From: Abyssibius alkaniclasticus | GTDB taxonomy: Bacteria; Pseudomonadota; Alphaproteobacteria; Rhodobacterales; Rhodobacteraceae | Length of the DNA: 64,000 nucleotides | Assembly (NCBI RefSeq): GCF_020447305.1 | Contig: NZ_CP095732.1 | Location: 2,884,501-2,948,500 of the forward strand | Direction: 5' to 3' | Part shown: in pieces, positions 34,394 through 43,852 of the stretch | How positions within the stretch are numbered: the first letter of the stretch is position 1 | How the letters are laid out: each line of letters opens with the position of its first letter | Made by a program: the position numbers and the translations under genes | The notes under the pieces: generated by a model | The model's database searches: none | Told to the model about the DNA's origin: nothing | The model's input: the letters and a program-made list of their open reading frames with translations, nothing else

Positions 34394-35061
34394 CCCCGCT
34401 GGAAGAGCTGAAAGCCCGCGCCAACCCCGAACGCGCCGCGCAGATGGCGGCCTATCACAAGGCCACGCGCCCCGTGCTGGGCCTGCCCAATGCCGAGGTG
34501 CATGAGCTTGCGCGCACATGGCGCACCAGCCGCAGCCTGGCCGCGCGCGTCGATTTGGCCGCAAGCCTGTGGGACAGCGATATTTTCGAGGCCCGCCTTG
34601 CGGCTGCCAGCCTGCTGACGCAAGCGCGCATGAAAGAGGGCGAGCCGCTGGCCTGGGCCGAGCTTGCCCGCTGGGTGCCGGGGTTTGACAGTTGGGCGCT
34701 GGCCGACCATGCCTGCAGCGCCATCGGGCGGCGGCTGGTGGCACAGCCCGCACGGCTGGACGAGGTTGAAAGCTGGACCCGCCATGAAAACATGTGGGTG
34801 CGGCGCGCAGCACTTGTTGCCACCCTGCCCTGGACCAAGCAAAACCACCCGAGCGATGCCGACCGCGCCATTCGTGCCCGCGTGCTGGGCTGGGCGGCGG
34901 GCTATGTGCCGGATCGGGACTGGTTCATCCAGAAGGCCATCGCCTGGTGGCTGCGCGAGCTTTCAAAGCACGACGCAGCCCCCGTGCGCGCCTTTCTGGC
35001 CACGCATGGCGCGGCGATGAAAGCCTTTGCCCGCAAGGATGCGGCGCGCCATCTGGCCTAG
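34390..35061 (+). CDS. AlkD-like DNA alkylation repair protein (HEAT-repeat glycosylase family)
   Basis: 223 residues, all helical. AlkD-type glycosylases remove 3-methyladenine and 7-methylguanine. The conserved Trp and Asp of the substrate groove are in FDSWALADHACS (Trp102, Asp106), and WVRRAALVATLPW and WFIQKAIAWWLRELS follow as in family members. Its start overlaps glmU, so it is probably co-transcribed, which is unusual for a repair gene. It ends in a four-base stop overlap with the convergent antiporter gene. Confidence 0.9.
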   Translation: MTPLEELKARANPERAAQMAAYHKATRPVLGLPNAEVHELARTWRTSRSLAARVDLAASLWDSDIFEARLAAASLLTQARMKEGEPLAWAELARWVPGFDSWALADHACSAIGRRLVAQPARLDEVESWTRHENMWVRRAALVATLPWTKQNHPSDADRAIRARVLGWAAGYVPDRDWFIQKAIAWWLRELSKHDAAPVRAFLATHGAAMKAFARKDAARHLA

Positions 35062-36881
35062 GTCGGTGTGGCTTTGGCCTCATCCTTTGGCGCGGCGGCG
35101 CCCGGCTGCGCGGATTTTGGCACGAAGGCCAGCACCCTGGCGCCATCCGGCGCCTTGATCGGCTGGTTGGGCTTGAGAAATTGCAGCCCCGCCCCCCTGA
35201 TCACCGCCAGAATTGTTGCTTCGGGCCGGTCGGCCAGATAGGTGTCGAGCGTGTAATTCTCGCCCAGTTCGGTGACCGTGAAGCGCCAGCCATCATCGAG
35301 CTTCTGGCGCAGAACATCGCTGGATTGCGCCAGCGCCAGCGCCCGCCCGCCCAGCGTGTTCGGCACGGCACGACTGTCAGATTTCATATCGTGCCGACCG
35401 ATCTGAAACACATTGCTGCGGCCGAATTCGGGGGCAAAATCGGTGCAGATCAGGGTGTTATGGTCATCATTGTCGCTGGCCGCGATCAGCGTGCTATAGC
35501 GGTCAAGCTCGATGGTATGTTCGGCGGCTTCCGACAGGATTTCGCCAAAGAAGGTTGGCACCTGCGCGGCGCGCGCCGGGCGCAGATGGAACCAGTTGCG
35601 ATCGGCCACAAGCACCGGAATCTGCTGATCATGTAGCGCCCTGGCCAGAGCAACCGACCAGGGTGTCGCCCCGCTGATCAGCACGCCCGGAACTTCAGAG
35701 CTTGTCAGCCCCAGCCAGCGCGCAAAGGGCGCGGCAGAAAACCCGTGCAGCACAACGGTTGTGGCCACAAGGGCGAAGGAAAGCGGCGCAAGTGCAGCGC
35801 CATCATCTACCCCAAGCTCGACCAGCCGCGTGCCAAACAGACCCGCCACGGCCACGGCGACCACGCCGCGCGGCCCCAGCCAGCCCACGATCAGCTTTTC
35901 ACGAAAGGGCATATCCTTGCCCAAAAGCGCCAGCAGCACGCTGGCCGGGCGCATGACGAACACGATCAGCACCACAAACAGCGCGGCACGCCAGTCGAGC
36001 GCGGCCATCATTTCGGCATTCAGACCGGCGGCGAGCAAGATGAACACCCCGCTGACCAGCAGCACGGTGATATGTTCCTTGAACCGTTTGATCTCGTTGG
36101 CGCTGGGCAGATGGGCATTGCCAATGAACACCCCCATGACCGTTACCGCCAGAAGCCCGCTTTCATGCAAAACGGAATCCGTGCTGGCATAAACGCCCAG
36201 AACGGCCACAAGCAGCACAGGCACTTTCATATATTCCGGCACCCAGCCACGCCGGAAGGCCCGCGCGATGACCCATCCGCCGATATAGCCCGCAACCGTT
36301 GCCAGCACGATGCCCAGCGCAAGCCGCTCGGCGGCTTCCAGCAGGCTTTCGCTGCGTCTGAGCGCGGTGATCACTTCAAAGGCCAGAACCGCGGCCAGCG
36401 CGCCGACCGGGTCGTTCAAAATGCTTTCCCAGCGCAAAACCTCTGCCGGGCGACGGGCCAGCTTGGCCTGGCGCAGCATGGGCGCAATAACCGTGGGGCC
36501 GGTGACAATGAGAATGCCGCCAAAGACGATAGAACTTTCCCAGGACAGCCCGGCTGCATAATGGCCCGTGGCGGCCGACAGGACCCATGCAAATGGCGCG
36601 CCCAGAAACACCAGCCGGCGCACGGCGGGGCGCGCATCGCGCAGGCCCTTGAAATCGAGCGTGAGCCCGCCTTCAAACAGGATCATGGCCACGGCAATGG
36701 CGATGATCGGGCCGAGCAGCTCGCCGAAGTCTTCAGCCGGGTTGAGCAGGCCAAGCACGGGCCCGGCTATCAGCCCGGCGCCCAGCATCAGCACGATGGC
36801 GGGCAGGCGCAGCCGCCAGGCCAGCCATTGCGCGCCCACACCCAGCGCGCCAATCGTGGCAAACATCAAAACTGTATCCAT
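35058..36881 (-). CDS. CPA1-type Na+(K+)/H+ antiporter with C-terminal nucleotide-binding domain
   Basis: 607 residues. About 12 membrane helices fill 1-400: ILFEGGLTLD, ESSIVFGGILIVTGPTVIAPML and WESILNDPVGALAAVLAFEV, which contains the ND pair of NhaP-type antiporters. The C-terminal 200 residues look like a TrkA-N/RCK-type fold (GVLISGATPWSVALARALHDQQIPVLVADRN) and a TrkA-C-like end (EATILAVIRGAG, KPNQPIKAPDG). It exchanges protons for sodium or potassium and may be gated by nucleotide. ATG 36881 is four bases after the acyl-CoA synthetase stop, so they share a transcript. Confidence 0.9.
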   Translation of the reverse strand: MDTVLMFATIGALGVGAQWLAWRLRLPAIVLMLGAGLIAGPVLGLLNPAEDFGELLGPIIAIAVAMILFEGGLTLDFKGLRDARPAVRRLVFLGAPFAWVLSAATGHYAAGLSWESSIVFGGILIVTGPTVIAPMLRQAKLARRPAEVLRWESILNDPVGALAAVLAFEVITALRRSESLLEAAERLALGIVLATVAGYIGGWVIARAFRRGWVPEYMKVPVLLVAVLGVYASTDSVLHESGLLAVTVMGVFIGNAHLPSANEIKRFKEHITVLLVSGVFILLAAGLNAEMMAALDWRAALFVVLIVFVMRPASVLLALLGKDMPFREKLIVGWLGPRGVVAVAVAGLFGTRLVELGVDDGAALAPLSFALVATTVVLHGFSAAPFARWLGLTSSEVPGVLISGATPWSVALARALHDQQIPVLVADRNWFHLRPARAAQVPTFFGEILSEAAEHTIELDRYSTLIAASDNDDHNTLICTDFAPEFGRSNVFQIGRHDMKSDSRAVPNTLGGRALALAQSSDVLRQKLDDGWRFTVTELGENYTLDTYLADRPEATILAVIRGAGLQFLKPNQPIKAPDGARVLAFVPKSAQPGAAAPKDEAKATPT

Positions 36882-36884
36882 GTT

Positions 36885-38501
36885 CTATCCCCTGGCTTTA
36901 AGTTCACGGCGCATGATCTTGCCGGTCGCGGTCATTGGCAGGCTTTCGACGAATTCAACCGTTCTCGGGGCCACATGCGGCGAAATGCGCAGCCGCACGC
37001 GCGCGATAAGCGCGGCGGCCAAAGCATCGCCCGCATTGCGCCGCGCCACGACATAGGCTTTGACAATCTCGGTGCGCACAGGGTCGGGCACACCAACCAC
37101 GGCGGCCATTTCCACATCGTCATGGCCGGTCAGGCAATCTTCAATCTCGCTCGGGCCGATGCGATAGCCCGATGAGGTGATGACATCATCGCTGCGGCTT
37201 TCAAAAAAGAAATACCCTTCGCTGTCCATCCGCCCCTCATCGCCGGTGCGCATCCAGTCGCCGCTGAATTTGGCTGCGGTCTTTTCGGGCTGGTTCCAAT
37301 AGCCAAGGAACATTTGCAAAGCGCCGCGCTTCACGGCAATTTCGCCAGACTGCCCGGCGCTCAGCACCGCGCCTGCCGCGTTCAGAATGGCCACATCGCT
37401 GCCCGGCACCGCCCGGCCGGTAGAGCCGGGGCGCGGGGAAAATACCGTGTGGCTGTTGCCCAGCACAAGGTTGCATTCGGTCTGGCCGTAAAACTCGTTG
37501 ATGGTGGTGCCAAGCACCGCGCGACCCCAATCTGCCAGACCGGCGCCCAGCGCCTCGCCGCCCGAACCCACGCTGCGCAGGTTCACCTTAGGTGGATTTG
37601 CAACGCTGCGCATCAGCTTCAGCGCGGTGGGCGGCAGAAAGGTGTTGCGCACGCCCATATCGCGCATCAGCGCAAAGGCGGCCTCGGGGTCAAACTTGGC
37701 CTTGCGATGCGCGATCAGCGGCACACCGTGGTAAAGCGCGGGCATCATGACATTGGTCAGCCCGCCCATCCAGGCCCAGTCGGCGGGCGTCCACATACAA
37801 TCGCCCTTTTGGGGCAGAAAGTTGTGGTGGGTTTCGACGCCGGGCAGATGACCCAGCAAAACACGGTGGCCGTGCAGCGCGCCCTTGGGTGGGCCGGTTG
37901 TGCCAGAGGTATAGGAGATGAAGGCCGGATCATCGGGCGTGGTATCGGCCAGCGGGCAGGTATCGGCCGCCTTGCCAAGTTCCTGCCAGAAGCCATGCGC
38001 GCCACCCTCGCGGGTATCAATGGAAAACACCGCCTCAAGCGCCGGAAGCTGGTCGCGTATGCCCAGAACCTTGGGCAGGTTGGCCCCGTCTGTCACCAGC
38101 ATCCGCGCGCCGCTATCAGCCAGACGGAATTGCAGCCCGTCGGCCCCGAACAGGGTGAATAGCGGCACCACAACCGCGCCCAGCCGATAGGCGGCCAGAT
38201 GCGTCAGAACAGCCTCGGGGGTTTGGGGCAACAGCAGCGCCACACGGTCGCCGCGCTTCAGCCCGTGGCCCGCCAGCGCATTGGCAAAGCGCGACGAGGC
38301 GCGCGCAAGCTGGATGTAGTTATAGTGCCGCACCTCGCCATCGGGGCGCAGATAGGTCAATGCGCGGCGCTCGGGTTCTGCCCGCGCCCAACGGTCACAC
38401 AAGACCTCGGCCAGGTTGAACCATGCCGGGCGCGGCCAGCTAAAACCAGCGCGCATTTCGGCCCAGTCACGGCCAGGGGTTACAAGGGGTCGGCTTATCA
38501 T
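36885..38501 (-). CDS. AMP-dependent acyl-CoA synthetase (acetyl-CoA synthetase-like)
   Basis: 538 residues. Adenylate-forming motifs: ISYTSGTTGPPKGALHG (P-loop), GSGGEALG, INEFYGQTECNLV (A5), MRTGDEGRMDSEGYFFFESRSDD and SSGYRIGPSEIE, with the catalytic Lys in LPMTATGKIMRRELK. Length and motifs resemble the short- to medium-chain class (AcsM/ACSM-like) more than the 633-residue synthetase at 25227. Specificity unknown. ATG 38501 has AAGGTG upstream. Divergent from moaA by 95 bases. Confidence 0.9.
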   Translation of the reverse strand: MISRPLVTPGRDWAEMRAGFSWPRPAWFNLAEVLCDRWARAEPERRALTYLRPDGEVRHYNYIQLARASSRFANALAGHGLKRGDRVALLLPQTPEAVLTHLAAYRLGAVVVPLFTLFGADGLQFRLADSGARMLVTDGANLPKVLGIRDQLPALEAVFSIDTREGGAHGFWQELGKAADTCPLADTTPDDPAFISYTSGTTGPPKGALHGHRVLLGHLPGVETHHNFLPQKGDCMWTPADWAWMGGLTNVMMPALYHGVPLIAHRKAKFDPEAAFALMRDMGVRNTFLPPTALKLMRSVANPPKVNLRSVGSGGEALGAGLADWGRAVLGTTINEFYGQTECNLVLGNSHTVFSPRPGSTGRAVPGSDVAILNAAGAVLSAGQSGEIAVKRGALQMFLGYWNQPEKTAAKFSGDWMRTGDEGRMDSEGYFFFESRSDDVITSSGYRIGPSEIEDCLTGHDDVEMAAVVGVPDPVRTEIVKAYVVARRNAGDALAAALIARVRLRISPHVAPRTVEFVESLPMTATGKIMRRELKARG

Positions 38502-38596
38502 CGCGGCACCTTATCTTATGGCACATGAAGGTAAAGTGATTTGCTGCGTCATATCTGCCGCTTGCCCTTGGCCCCGCGCGGGCATAGGTTTTGGCC

Positions 38597-39616
38597 ATGA
38601 CACAGGCACAGACACAGGCACCGCTCATCGACCCGTTCGCGCGCAGCATTGACTATTTGCGCGTATCGGTCACCGACCGCTGCGATTTTCGCTGCGTGTA
38701 TTGCATGAGCGAGACCATGAACTTTCTGCCCAAGGCCGAATTGCTTAGCCTTGAGGAGCTGGACCGGCTGAGCAGCGCCTTTATTTCGCTCGGCGTAAAA
38801 AAGCTGCGCATTACCGGCGGCGAACCTTTGGTGCGCAAGGGAATCATGACCTATTTCGAAGCCATGTCGCGCCATCTGGCCAGTGGCGCGCTGCGCGAGT
38901 TGACCCTGACCACCAATGGCAGCCAGCTTGCGAAATATGCGCAGGATTTGGCCGATTGCGGGGTGAAGCGCATCAATGTTTCGCTTGATACGCTGGATGA
39001 TGCCAAGTTCAAGGCCATCACCCGCTGGGGCCGCTTCAGCCAGGTCATGGAAGGGGTCGAGGCGGCGGTTACTGCCGGACTTTCCATAAAAATCAACGCC
39101 GTAGCCCTGAAAGGCACCAATGATTCCGAGATTCACGACATGGTGGCCTGGTGCGGCGCCCGTGGCTTTGATCTGACATTTATCGAGGTCATGCCGATGG
39201 GCGATATGGGCGAGGAAATGCGGCTCGACCAGTATTGGCCCCTGTCGGATGTGCGCGCCGAACTGGCGCGCCGCTGGACGCTGACGGATATCGCGCTGAA
39301 TACCGGCGGCCCCGCGCGCTATGTGCAGGTTGCCGAAACCGGCGGGCGTATCGGCTTTATCACCCCGCTGACCCATAATTTCTGCGAAAGCTGCAACCGC
39401 GTGCGGCTGACCTGCACAGGCCAGCTTTACATGTGCCTTGGGCAGGAGGACGATGCCGATCTGCGCGCCGTGCTGCGTGCCAACCCCGATAATGCCCCGC
39501 TTTATGCGGCAATCCGCAACGCCATAGCGCGCAAACCCAAAGGCCATGACTTTGATTACTCGCGCCAGAAGGTTGCGGGCGAAATGTCGCGCCATATGAG
39601 CCATACTGGCGGCTAA
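38597..39616 (+). CDS. moaA: GTP 3',8-cyclase (molybdenum cofactor biosynthesis)
   Basis: 339 residues. A radical-SAM enzyme making the first intermediate of molybdopterin. The N-terminal cluster is Cys29, Cys33 and Cys36 ([10 protein letters not shown]); the second is [17 protein letters not shown] (C-terminal). [11 protein letters not shown] and the essential C-terminal Gly-Gly (SHTGG) are present. ATG 38597 is preferred over TTG 38591. The window shows no other moa gene, so this is an isolated copy. Confidence 0.97.
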   Translation: MTQAQTQAPLIDPFARSIDYLRVSVTDRCDFRCVYCMSETMNFLPKAELLSLEELDRLSSAFISLGVKKLRITGGEPLVRKGIMTYFEAMSRHLASGALRELTLTTNGSQLAKYAQDLADCGVKRINVSLDTLDDAKFKAITRWGRFSQVMEGVEAAVTAGLSIKINAVALKGTNDSEIHDMVAWCGARGFDLTFIEVMPMGDMGEEMRLDQYWPLSDVRAELARRWTLTDIALNTGGPARYVQVAETGGRIGFITPLTHNFCESCNRVRLTCTGQLYMCLGQEDDADLRAVLRANPDNAPLYAAIRNAIARKPKGHDFDYSRQKVAGEMSRHMSHTGG

Positions 39617-39643
39617 AAGACACAATCGCGTGAAAATTATCTG

Positions 39644-39659
39644 AATTGTGGAAACAATT
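39644..39659. promoter_or_regulatory. Palindrome upstream of cytochrome c' gene
   Basis: AATTGT-GGAA-ACAATT, a perfect six-base inverted repeat in an A/T-rich gap, 78 bases before the cytochrome start. TTG and CAA are six bases apart, not the eight expected for an Fnr-type site, so no regulator is named. Confidence 0.3.
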
Positions 39660-39737
39660 TGTTTTTGCAATCCGTGATCTGTGTTTCAATTTGCGAGTGT
39701 TAGTCTTGTTCGCAATGCAGCCAATTTGGAGAAAAAT

Positions 39738-40184
39738 ATGAAATTTTCAGTCATTACATCAACCGTCGCCGCCTCGCTTGTTGCCGGCGTGGTGTTTGCG
39801 GGCGGACATCTGGCCTATGAGCAGCGCCAGGCGGCGATGAAAGCAATGGGCGGCAGTTTGCGCGTGGTCGGCGGCATGGCCCAGGGTGCAGTGCCGTTTG
39901 ATGCCGATACGCTTGCCACCACCCTGGCCACGATGCAGGCAGCGGCTGAAACCGCGCAGGGCGCCTTCCCCGCCGAGCCAGATGTAAGCGAGAACTCCAA
40001 GGCGCTTGCCGCAATCTGGGAAGACCGCGAAGATTTCGACATGCGCCTGCAAACGCTGGTTGATACATTCACCACCGCCGCAGCCAACCCGCCGGCCGAT
40101 GCCGCCGCGCTGGGTGCGCTGCTTGGTCAGGTTGGTCCGCAATGCCAAACCTGCCACCAGAACTATCGCCAGCCGACCGAATAA
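39738..40184 (+). CDS. Cytochrome c' (class II c-type cytochrome)
   Basis: 148 residues. A signal peptide (MKFSVITSTVAASLVAGVVF then AGGHLAY) precedes a four-helix domain with the single haem motif CQTCH (136-140) close to the C-terminus, the class II layout. Features: QRQAAMKAMGGSLRVVGGMAQG and LQTLVDTFTTAAA. Family members bind NO or act as periplasmic electron carriers. ATG 39738 follows GGAGAAAAAT. The next gene, a dihaem cytochrome, starts six bases after the stop. Confidence 0.92.
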   Translation: MKFSVITSTVAASLVAGVVFAGGHLAYEQRQAAMKAMGGSLRVVGGMAQGAVPFDADTLATTLATMQAAAETAQGAFPAEPDVSENSKALAAIWEDREDFDMRLQTLVDTFTTAAANPPADAAALGALLGQVGPQCQTCHQNYRQPTE

Positions 40185-40190
40185 AGCCGC

Positions 40191-41093
40191 TTGCGCCGAG
40201 TCATCAAATTCTGCGCCGTTGCCGCCGTTCTGGCGGCGGCGGCCTTCTTTTACCTGACAGCCCCCAACCGCCTGCCGCCGGACCCGATTTATGACCTGCC
40301 AGGCGATGTTCAGGCCGGTGCGCGCATCTTCAGCATTGCCGGCTGCGCCTCGTGCCACATGGCCAAGGGCGCCACGGGTGAGGCAAAGCTTCTGCTGGGC
40401 GGCGGGCAGGAATTCGTCTCGCCCTTTGGCACATTCGTGGCGCCGAACATATCCTCCGACGTGGACACCGGCATTGGCGGCTGGTCGGCCTATGATCTGG
40501 CGAATGCGCTGCTGCGCGGCATTTCCCCCGAAGGCAGCCACTATTACCCGGTTCTGCCCTATGCCTCTTATGCGCGGATGCGCCCGGCCGATGTGGTCGA
40601 TCTGCGCGCCTATCTGGCCACGCTACCCGCCGTAAGCCAGGTGAATGCCCCGCACGACCTGCCCCTGCCCTTTCGTCTGCGCCGCGGCCTTGGCCTGTGG
40701 AAACTGCTGTTCTTGAATGATGATGCCATCATGCCCGAGGCACCCGCAGCCGGGCGCTATCTGGTGGAAGGGCTTGGCCATTGCGCCGAATGCCACACCC
40801 CGCGCAACCTGATGGGCGGGCTGGACCGCAACCGCTGGCTGGCCGGCGCGCCAAACCCCGCTGGCACAGGGCGCATTCCCAACATTACCCCCGGTGCGCG
40901 CGATGTTGGCAATTGGAGCGTGGCCGAGATGGTCTTTTACTTTGAAACTGGCTTCACGCCCGATTTTGACACGGCAGGCGGCGAAATGGTCGAGGTGATC
41001 GCCAATCTCTCCACCCTGCCCGCCGCCGATCGCGAGGCGATTGCCGCCTATCTCAAATCCATCCCCGCGCTCACTGACGCCCCGTCACCCTGA
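40191..41093 (+). CDS. Dihaem c-type cytochrome
   Basis: 300 residues. An N-terminal membrane anchor (VIKFCAVAAVLAAAAFFYL) is followed by two haem domains: CASCH (52-56), with SPFGTFVAPNISSD and GGWSAYDLANALLRG, and CAECH (198-202), with GTGRIPNITPG. This resembles the membrane-anchored cytochrome subunits of gluconate- or aldehyde-type dehydrogenases, but no dehydrogenase is adjacent. It probably passes electrons with the preceding cytochrome c'. No ATG precedes the anchor; TTG 40191 is the likely start. Confidence 0.88.
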   Translation: MRRVIKFCAVAAVLAAAAFFYLTAPNRLPPDPIYDLPGDVQAGARIFSIAGCASCHMAKGATGEAKLLLGGGQEFVSPFGTFVAPNISSDVDTGIGGWSAYDLANALLRGISPEGSHYYPVLPYASYARMRPADVVDLRAYLATLPAVSQVNAPHDLPLPFRLRRGLGLWKLLFLNDDAIMPEAPAAGRYLVEGLGHCAECHTPRNLMGGLDRNRWLAGAPNPAGTGRIPNITPGARDVGNWSVAEMVFYFETGFTPDFDTAGGEMVEVIANLSTLPAADREAIAAYLKSIPALTDAPSP

Positions 41094-41242
41094 TCACTTT
41101 TCGCTCAAAGCGCCAAAATCGACATCTCGCCGCTGCATTGCGACGATTGGCCCCGAAGTTTATGGGTGACTCTTGTGCGCCCCGCCCTACAATTGCGCAA
41201 GAAAATCGGGGATGTAACGCCGATTGAAACAAGGAGGATTCT

Positions 41243-42790
41243 ATGTCATTCAACCTGAACCGCCGTAGTCTGATGCAAGGTGCCGCCGCTGGCGCGCTGA
41301 TCTTGGGCGCAGGCGTAAAACCGGGCTTTGCCCAGGCAAAATCCGGTGGCCATTTCCGCATTGGCAAGGGCCACGGCTCGACATCCGACAGCCATGACCC
41401 GGCAACCTGGGAAAACGGCTTCGTGCAGGCAATGGGCTTTGCGCTTTACAACTTTCTCACCGAAGTCGGCGCCGATGGCAACCTTGTGCCCGAACTGGCC
41501 ACCGAATGGGAAGGCTCCGAGGGCGCGTCGGTCTGGACATTGAAACTGCGCCAGGGCGTTCAGTTCCACGATGGTTCGACCATGACCGCAGCCGATGTCA
41601 TCGCATCATTGCGCCACCATATGGGTGAAGACAGTGAATCGGCAGCGAAGGTCATCGTCGCCTCGATCAACAACATGGAAACGCCCGACGATTATACGAT
41701 CGTCTTCACGCTTGATGGCGGCAATGCCGACTTCCCCTTCATCCTGTCCGACTATCACCTTGCCATCGGCAAGGCGGGCGATGATGGCAAGGTCGACTGG
41801 CAGTCGGCCAATGGCACCGGCGGCTACATGCTCGACAATTTCGAGCCCGGCGTGCGCCTGACGCTGACCAAGAACCCAAATTACTGGAAGGAAGGCCGCG
41901 CGCATTTCGACACGGTCGAGATGCTCTCCATCACCGACCCGACCGCGCGCACCAACGCGCTGCTGTCCGGCCAGGTCGATGTGATCGACCGCGTCGATGT
42001 GAAAACCGCATCGCTGTTCGACGCGGCCCCCAATATCAAGCTGCAAACCATCGACGGCAACCAGCATTTCGTGTTCCCGATGGATACACGCATTGCCCCG
42101 TTCAACGACAATAACGTGCGCAACGCCATCAAACACGCCGTGAACCGTCAGGAACTGGTCGACAAGGTGCTGTCGGGCTATGGCTCGGTTGGCAATGACC
42201 ACCCGATCGGCAAGGGCCAGCGTTACTATGCCGCCGATCTGCCGCAAACCACCTATGACCCGGACAAGGCCAAATGGTATTTGCAGCAGGCGGGCATGGA
42301 ATCGCTCAACCTTGATCTGTCGGCAGCCGATGCCGCCTTTGGCGGCGCGGTCGATGCCGCCCTGCTGATCGCCAATTCGGCGGCGCCTGCGGGCATCAAT
42401 ATCAATGTCATCCGCGAGCCGAATGACGGGTATTGGTCCAACGTCTGGATGGTGAAGCCCTGGACGGCCTCGTATTGGGGCGGCCGGCCGACCGAAGACC
42501 AGATGCTCTCCACCGCCTATGCCACGGGCGCGGCCTGGAATGACAGTTTCTGGTCGAACGAGACGTTTGACCGCATCCTTGTCGAGGCCCGCGCCGAGCT
42601 GGATGAAGCCAAGCGCCGCGATATGTATATCGAGCTTCAGACCATTCTGAGCACCGATGGCGGCGTTGTCGTGCCGATGTTTGCCAACTACGTCATCGCC
42701 ATGACCACAGCCGTGGGCCATGAAGAGCAGCTTGGCTCGAACATGGATATGGATAGCGAGCGCAGCATCGAACGGTGGTGGTTCGTCTGA
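41243..42790 (+). CDS. ABC transporter substrate-binding protein, family 5, with Tat-type signal
   Basis: 515 residues. The N-terminus NRRSLMQGAAAGALILGAG has twin arginines, so export is by the Tat route. The mature part has the family 5 fold: LYNFLTEVGADGNLVPELATEWEG, WTLKLRQGVQFHDGSTMTAADV, LTLTKNPNYWKEG and AIKHAVNRQELVDKVLSGYG. Its sequence departs from OppA at 47832, so it probably serves a different ligand. RBS AAGGAGG precedes ATG 41243. A strong terminator follows, so it is likely monocistronic. No permease or ATPase lies on this strand beside it. Confidence 0.91.
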   Translation: MSFNLNRRSLMQGAAAGALILGAGVKPGFAQAKSGGHFRIGKGHGSTSDSHDPATWENGFVQAMGFALYNFLTEVGADGNLVPELATEWEGSEGASVWTLKLRQGVQFHDGSTMTAADVIASLRHHMGEDSESAAKVIVASINNMETPDDYTIVFTLDGGNADFPFILSDYHLAIGKAGDDGKVDWQSANGTGGYMLDNFEPGVRLTLTKNPNYWKEGRAHFDTVEMLSITDPTARTNALLSGQVDVIDRVDVKTASLFDAAPNIKLQTIDGNQHFVFPMDTRIAPFNDNNVRNAIKHAVNRQELVDKVLSGYGSVGNDHPIGKGQRYYAADLPQTTYDPDKAKWYLQQAGMESLNLDLSAADAAFGGAVDAALLIANSAAPAGININVIREPNDGYWSNVWMVKPWTASYWGGRPTEDQMLSTAYATGAAWNDSFWSNETFDRILVEARAELDEAKRRDMYIELQTILSTDGGVVVPMFANYVIAMTTAVGHEEQLGSNMDMDSERSIERWWFV

Positions 42791-42811
42791 TAACCGCAGA
42801 ATTGTGCGATT

Positions 42812-42843
42812 GGGGCGGCCCGGTGTGGCCGCCCCTTTCTTTT
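42812..42843 (+). terminator. Intrinsic terminator after the Tat-type binding protein
   Basis: GGGGCGGCC (42812-42820) and GGCCGCCCC (42827-42835) form a perfect nine-base-pair stem around six bases, followed by TTTCTTTT (42836-42843). Strong on the plus strand. Confidence 0.9.
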
Positions 42844-42921
42844 GCGCTATACCAAGCGCGCTGCATTGGCTAAAACACGGCATGGCCCCAATGACAAACC
42901 CGATGGACAAGAAAAACAGCT

Positions 42922-43788
42922 ATGCGCTATCTTCTGGGAGTTGACGGTGGCGGCACCGGGTGCCGCGTGGCCATTGCCGATATGCATGGCGCCGTTTTGG
43001 CCGAATGCCGGGGTGGTGCCGCCAATATCGCCACGAATTACACGCAAGCCCGCGCCAATATCATTGCCGCCTGTGCCGAGGCTGTTGCCGCAGCCGGCCT
43101 GCCGGAAGGCGCGCTCGGGCAATGCCATGCCGTGCTGGGGCTTGCAGGCTCCAATCTTGGCGACTATGCCGCCCGGCTTGGCGCCGACCTGCCCTTCGCG
43201 GCCAATGAAATCGTGAATGACTCGATCATCACACTGGAAGGCGCGATTGGCGGGGTCGAAGGCTGCATCGCCGCCATTGGCACCGGCTCGGTCTTTGCAG
43301 CGCGCGACGCGCAGGGCGTGCATATGCTGGGCGGCTGGGGCTTCTTGCTGGGCGATGACGGGTCTGGCGCGCGGCTGGGCAAGGATATCCTGCACCTCAC
43401 CGTGCTGGCCCATGACGGTGTGCGCCCCCATAGCCCGCTGACCGCCGACCTGCTGGCCGAGTTCAGCAACCGCCCGGATGTGATTGTGGAAACCGCGAAA
43501 ACATGGTCGCCCGGCGATTTTGGCAAACTCGCCCCGCGCGTGGTCGAAGCCTGGCGGCAGGGCGACGCCCATGCGACCGCCGTGCTGGGCCATCATGCCG
43601 ATCTTGTGCAAGACAGTCTCGATGCGCTTGGCTTCTCACCCGACAAGGCCTTTTGTATGCTTGGCGGGCTTGGCCATGTCTATCTGGAATTGCTCGACCC
43701 GAAATATCAGGCCGCAGCCCAACCCCCCAAAGGCAACGCGCTCAGCGGCGCTGTGGCGCTGGCCCATCGGCAGTTTGGCGCGCCCTAG
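42922..43788 (+). CDS. BadF/BadG/BcrA family ATPase, probable N-acetylglucosamine or glucosamine kinase
   Basis: 288 residues of the sugar-kinase/actin fold: GVDGGGTGCRVAIAD (6-20, phosphate-1), VLGLAGSN, GCIAAIGTGSV (phosphate-2), GGWGFLLGDDGSGARLGKD and FCMLGGLGHVY. This is the N-acetylglucosamine/glucosamine kinase type of the family; a benzoyl-CoA reductase ATPase is unlikely, since that needs a partner and Fe-S motifs. ATG 42922 has a weak RBS. The upstream terminator shows that it has its own promoter. It is convergent with the Opp operon. Confidence 0.88.
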   Translation: MRYLLGVDGGGTGCRVAIADMHGAVLAECRGGAANIATNYTQARANIIAACAEAVAAAGLPEGALGQCHAVLGLAGSNLGDYAARLGADLPFAANEIVNDSIITLEGAIGGVEGCIAAIGTGSVFAARDAQGVHMLGGWGFLLGDDGSGARLGKDILHLTVLAHDGVRPHSPLTADLLAEFSNRPDVIVETAKTWSPGDFGKLAPRVVEAWRQGDAHATAVLGHHADLVQDSLDALGFSPDKAFCMLGGLGHVYLELLDPKYQAAAQPPKGNALSGAVALAHRQFGAP

Positions 43789-43852
43789 CAGCGCGGCGCG
43801 GGCACAATGCCACCAGCAGGCACTGCCCTGGCCGCGCCGCCCCCGCGCGTCA

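Noticed and set aside
35745-37175. A 476-codon plus-strand frame.
   Set aside because: It is antisense to the antiporter, whose membrane helices and ND motif are unmistakable; the frame has a His/Gln-rich composition typical of a shadow.
39644-39659. Fnr- or NnrR-type site before the cytochromes.
   Set aside because: TTG and CAA are six bases apart, whereas an Fnr-type site needs eight; I report it only as a palindrome.
42922-43788. Benzoyl-CoA reductase or 2-hydroxyglutaryl-CoA dehydratase activator.
   Set aside because: The BadF-fold protein lacks the iron-sulfur cysteines of those activators, and no partner genes are near; amino-sugar kinase fits better.
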